The position numbers and the translations under genes are program-made. From assembly GCA_039679885.1 (NCBI GenBank), contig JBDKUC010000057.1:1-7857 (forward strand): 7,857 nucleotides of DNA, written 5' to 3'. This stretch comes from JAJFUI01 sp039679885 (lineage in GTDB: Bacteria > Planctomycetota > Planctomycetia > Pirellulales > Thermoguttaceae). Positions within the stretch are counted from its first letter, which is position 1; each line of letters begins with the position of its first letter. The notes below the pieces were generated by a model, which was given only the letters and a program-made list of their open reading frames with translations, did no database searches and was not told the origin of the DNA. This document shows, in pieces, positions 5,528 through 7,857 of this stretch.

Positions 5528-6532
5528 ATGAAGCCTTGGCAATTTTCGCTCGTGGTTTTCTGTCTGCTGGCTACGGCCGGCTGCCGAACCGATCCCGGAA
5601 TCGCAATGCTCGAGCGAGACAATCGTCGCTTGGAGCAAGAGGTGTGGCGGCTCCGCGGCTGCATCGAGGACCTGCGCGACGAGTTGGGCTCTTGCCAGTC
5701 GCGCATGGAAGCCTCGCGCTCGGCCCCCGGCGGTGGCGGGCTGCGACGTAGCGATCGGGCCCTTCCCGCCGCCGCTCCGGAAACGCCCGACCAGCCGGCC
5801 ATCGAGATGCCATCGCAGCCGGGACAGGGCGTGCCCGACGAACTGAAGCGGCCGGTCGGCCGACGCGCACCGGCGACCGAGCCATCTGAGCACCCATCGC
5901 CGGCCACGGAGCCCGGCGGACCGACCTTCGACGTTCCCGGCCCCGGCGGCGAAGAATCGCCCCATGGCCCGTCCGGTTCGCCCGGCGGCGCGTCGTTTAC
6001 TCCGTCCGATCCGGCCGGGGATAGCCGCCAGGTGAGCTCGATCGCGCTCGACCCTCGGATGACCGGCTGCATCACCTCGGCCGACGGCCAGCGGGACGAG
6101 GGGCTGCTGGTCGTCGTCCAGCCGCGGGACGATCGGGGCCGCCCCATCGATGCGCCGGCCGAGATCAGCGTCGTCGCCTACGATCCGGCGGTGCAAGACC
6201 GGAATGGGCACGCGGTGCTGGTTGCCCGATGGGACTACACGGCCGAGGAGACGGCGGCCCTGCTTCGCGGCGACGGGGGGCAACAGGCGATTCATCTGGC
6301 CGGCAGTTGGGGTCAGGCGCCGCCCAAACATGACCAGTTGCACGTCTTTGTCCGCTACCAGACGGCTGACGGCCGCAAGATCGAGACCGACCGGCGGATC
6401 GAGGTGGCCCTGCCAAACGACAGTGCGGTGCAGCAGACGAGCCTGGAGACCGTGGAAGAGCCGCCGCAGCCGGCTCGCCGCGACGCCCGGCGTTCGGCCC
6501 GAGGGCCCGCCTGGTCGCCGGAACGGCGATAG
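5528..6532 (+). CDS. Predicted lipoprotein with coiled coil and C-terminal beta domain
   Basis: I do not recognise this 334-residue protein. It starts with a lipoprotein signal peptide: MKPWQ, a hydrophobic stretch, then LLATAGC with lipidation at Cys19 (Thr at -3 is less usual than Leu). Membrane anchoring is therefore likely. Residues 27-61 are heptad-like and charged (LERDNRRLEQEVWRLRG and onward), a probable short coiled coil for oligomerisation. Residues 65-165 are Pro/Gly/Ser-rich linker. Residues 175-295 alternate hydrophobic and polar residues (LLVVVQPRD, EISVVAYDP, HAVLVARWDY, QLHVFVRYQTADGR), suggesting an immunoglobulin-like or other beta sandwich. The Arg/Pro-rich end, 310-334, is low complexity. 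AGGA at 5515-5518 lies 9 bases before the ATG and supports the start. The 176-bp gap and hairpin upstream suggest separate transcription from clpP2, although no clear promoter is seen. Function unknown; a periplasmic envelope role is inference. Confidence 0.85.
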   Translation: MKPWQFSLVVFCLLATAGCRTDPGIAMLERDNRRLEQEVWRLRGCIEDLRDELGSCQSRMEASRSAPGGGGLRRSDRALPAAAPETPDQPAIEMPSQPGQGVPDELKRPVGRRAPATEPSEHPSPATEPGGPTFDVPGPGGEESPHGPSGSPGGASFTPSDPAGDSRQVSSIALDPRMTGCITSADGQRDEGLLVVVQPRDDRGRPIDAPAEISVVAYDPAVQDRNGHAVLVARWDYTAEETAALLRGDGGQQAIHLAGSWGQAPPKHDQLHVFVRYQTADGRKIETDRRIEVALPNDSAVQQTSLETVEEPPQPARRDARRSARGPAWSPERR

Positions 6533-6574
6533 GCGTCGCCCTGGGAAACTGCCGTAGGGCGGGCGCCCGGTTCC

Positions 6575-6583
6575 TGCTAGAAT
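6575..6583 (+). promoter_or_regulatory. Extended -10 promoter for the TIGR03009-like gene
   Basis: TGCTAGAAT combines the extended -10 TGn with a 5-of-6 match to TATAAT. No good -35 lies 17 bases upstream, which extended -10 promoters tolerate. Transcription would begin near 6590, giving a leader of about 110 bases to the ATG at 6700. Position just after the lipoprotein gene supports independent expression of the next gene. Confidence 0.45.
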
Positions 6584-6657
6584 CCCGCATCTTAGGTCGC
6601 ATTGGTCACCATGCGGGACAACGTAAATCCAATGTGTGGACCGGTGAGAAATGCGGG
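6584..6657. repeat. CCCGCAT / ATGCGGG repeats in the leader
   Basis: CCCGCAT at 6584-6590 is inverted relative to ATGCGGG at 6611-6617, with 20 bases between. ATGCGGG recurs at 6651-6657, exactly 40 bp after the first copy, about four helical turns. ATTGG (6601-6605) and CCAAT (6629-6633) form a further inverted pair. The set overlaps the predicted start of transcription, so it could be an operator or a leader fold. Confidence 0.35.
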
Positions 6658-6699
6658 TCAGGTCGTTTCCGCGAGGATGGATCCCAAAGGAGCGATTCG

Positions 6700-7788
6700 A
6701 TGAATAGGCGAGTGATCTCCGGCATGCTGGCGGTCTTGGTGGCGGTCTTGGCCTTGACGGCGGCGTCCGCCACGGCGCAGACCAACCCGGTGCGGCCAGA
6801 CGACGGGGCCTACGGGCCGAGTCAGCCGCTGCGCCCCCAAGGAACCGATGGGGCCTATGGAAATCCACCGCCGCGGCAAGAAGGCGCGTATGGCCAGAAC
6901 CAACCGCCGAGGCAGGATGGCCCTGGCGGCGCTTACGGTCAGCAACCGGGCCAGCCGCAGGTGCCGCGATTCATCCAACGGCCGGCCGAAGAGCGGGTCC
7001 AGCAGCCGAACCAGCCGCCGCAGCCGCCTCCGCCGCCGTTTACCCTGACGCCGGAAGAGCAGGCGCAAGTGGATCAGGTGCTCAACCAATGGGAAGCGTA
7101 CAACCACAAGATCAAGAAGTTCGAGTGCTCGTTCAAGCGTTGGGTCTTCAACGTCGTGTTCGCTCCGAAGGGCCAGCTGAAGCCCCAGTTCGTCGAGGAA
7201 GGGATCATCAAGTACGGCGCGCCCGACAAGGGACTGTTTCGTCTGGACGCGGAAGAGGTTGACGGGAAAAAAGTCTCCATCCCCAACGATCGGGCGGAGT
7301 ATTGGCTTTGCGACGGCGAGTCGATCTACCAATACGTTCCGGCCAAGAAACGGGTAGAGCAACACCGGCTGCCGCCCGAGCTTCAAGGCAAGGCGATTGC
7401 CAACAGTCCGCTGCCGTTCCTTTTTGGCGCCGAGGCGGCGAACCTGAAACAGCGGTATTTCATCCGGCTCGTGCAGCCGCCAACCGGCATCAACGGTCAA
7501 ATTTGGTTGGAGGCCTGCCCACGAAATCCGCGGGACGCCGCCAATTTCACGCGTGCGACTTTCATTATCGCCGCCAAGGACATGTCGCCGCTGGGCTTGG
7601 AACTCATCCAACCGAACGCCAAGGACTTTGTGCGTTATCGCTTTGACGATGTTCTTGTCAATGCGCGAGGCGGACTCTTCCCCCAAAACCCGTTCAAGCT
7701 CTCCGTCCCCTGGGGCTGGCAGTTGGTTCCCGATCCCACGCCGCAACACGTGCCGCAAGCTCAGCGGATGGGCGACGGCCGACGGTAG
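6700..7788 (+). CDS. Secreted TIGR03009-like planctomycete protein with GAYG repeats
   Basis: This 362-residue protein has a signal peptide (MNRRVISGML, hydrophobic core to about 22, cleavage probably near ASATAQ at 22-27). Residues 33-85 carry four GAYG motifs at 36-39, 51-54, 62-65 and 77-80, separated by Pro/Gln/Arg-rich spacers. A proline run follows at 105-114. From about 118 to 345 is a folded domain beginning LTPEEQAQVDQVLNQWEAY, with FECSFKRWVF at 141-150 and LPFLFGAEAANLKQRY at 238-253. This pattern fits the planctomycete domain TIGR03009 (plancto_dom_2), whose function is unknown and whose shape may recall LolA/LolB-like lipoprotein carriers (inference from memory). I chose ATG 6700 because AAGGAG at 6687-6692 sits 7 bases upstream and the signal peptide starts there; an in-frame ATG at 6634 would add 22 non-hydrophobic residues. 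An extended -10 promoter at 6575 probably drives it. Confidence 0.9.
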   Translation: MNRRVISGMLAVLVAVLALTAASATAQTNPVRPDDGAYGPSQPLRPQGTDGAYGNPPPRQEGAYGQNQPPRQDGPGGAYGQQPGQPQVPRFIQRPAEERVQQPNQPPQPPPPPFTLTPEEQAQVDQVLNQWEAYNHKIKKFECSFKRWVFNVVFAPKGQLKPQFVEEGIIKYGAPDKGLFRLDAEEVDGKKVSIPNDRAEYWLCDGESIYQYVPAKKRVEQHRLPPELQGKAIANSPLPFLFGAEAANLKQRYFIRLVQPPTGINGQIWLEACPRNPRDAANFTRATFIIAAKDMSPLGLELIQPNAKDFVRYRFDDVLVNARGGLFPQNPFKLSVPWGWQLVPDPTPQHVPQAQRMGDGRR

Positions 7789-7822
7789 AACAAAGACCGG
7801 GGGCGACGAAAGGGCTTGGACC

Positions 7823-7857
7823 ATGATGTCACTCGCGGAGCGGTGTTGCGTGTCGCT
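7823..7857 (+). CDS. Possible start of a further gene, cut by window edge
   Basis: Two consecutive ATGs at 7823 and 7826 open a frame (MMSLAERCCVS) that runs to the end of the window. AAAGGG at 7809-7814 is 8 bases upstream, a plausible ribosome site, and the gap after the preceding stop is 34 bp, suiting an operon partner. Only 11 codons are visible, so neither product nor reality of the gene can be judged. Confidence 0.3.
   Translation, partial: MMSLAERCCVS

Noticed and set aside
5390..6868. A 492-codon minus-strand frame opposite the lipoprotein gene, and a 388-codon one at 6658-7824
   Set aside because: Both are Arg/Pro-rich translations of the antisense strand. The plus-strand genes have signal peptides and ribosome sites; these have neither.

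Overview
The window looks like chromosomal DNA from a planctomycete, probably of the Pirellulales/Pirellula-type lineage. The grounds are high GC content, a secreted protein whose C-terminal half resembles the planctomycete-specific TIGR03009 domain, a trigger factor followed by two different ClpP paralogues, long proline-rich secreted proteins, and spacers filled with short tandem heptamers and palindromes of the kind common in these genomes. The lineage call is inference from recognised sequence types, not from a search.

Layout. Two genes point left: a secreted protein with HEAT-like helical repeats (1-844, running off the left edge) and, upstream of it on the same strand, a small FHA-domain protein (1001-1690). 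Next comes a 420-bp divergent spacer holding an 89-bp imperfect palindrome (a MITE/REP-like element) and a strong sigma70-type promoter that drives a tRNA-Gly(GCC) gene at 2111-2183. Rightward from there lie trigger factor (tig, 2416-3954), clpP1 (4058-4687) and clpP2 (4761-5351), then a lipoprotein of unknown function (5528-6535), a secreted TIGR03009-like protein (6700-7788) with its own extended -10 promoter, and possibly the first codons of another gene at 7823.

How the genes fit together. tig-clpP1-clpP2 is a proteostasis cluster: trigger factor meets nascent chains at the ribosome exit, and the ClpP subunits form the proteolytic chamber fed by a Clp ATPase. The ATPase gene clpX, often next in line in other bacteria, does not follow within this window. 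Both ClpPs keep the Ser-His-Asp triad but differ around the active serine. The two proteins downstream are exported and probably belong to the envelope. No link between them and the protease cluster is visible beyond shared direction.

The most unusual non-coding feature is that every spacer in the tig-clpP1-clpP2 cluster carries its own repeat. Related 7-bp tandem repeats in opposite orientation bracket the clpP pair, and a self-complementary segment with mutually exclusive hairpins lies between clpP1 and clpP2. No mobile-element gene, CRISPR array, phage gene or toxin/defence system was seen. Coding content is otherwise ordinary, and I do not claim a new system.
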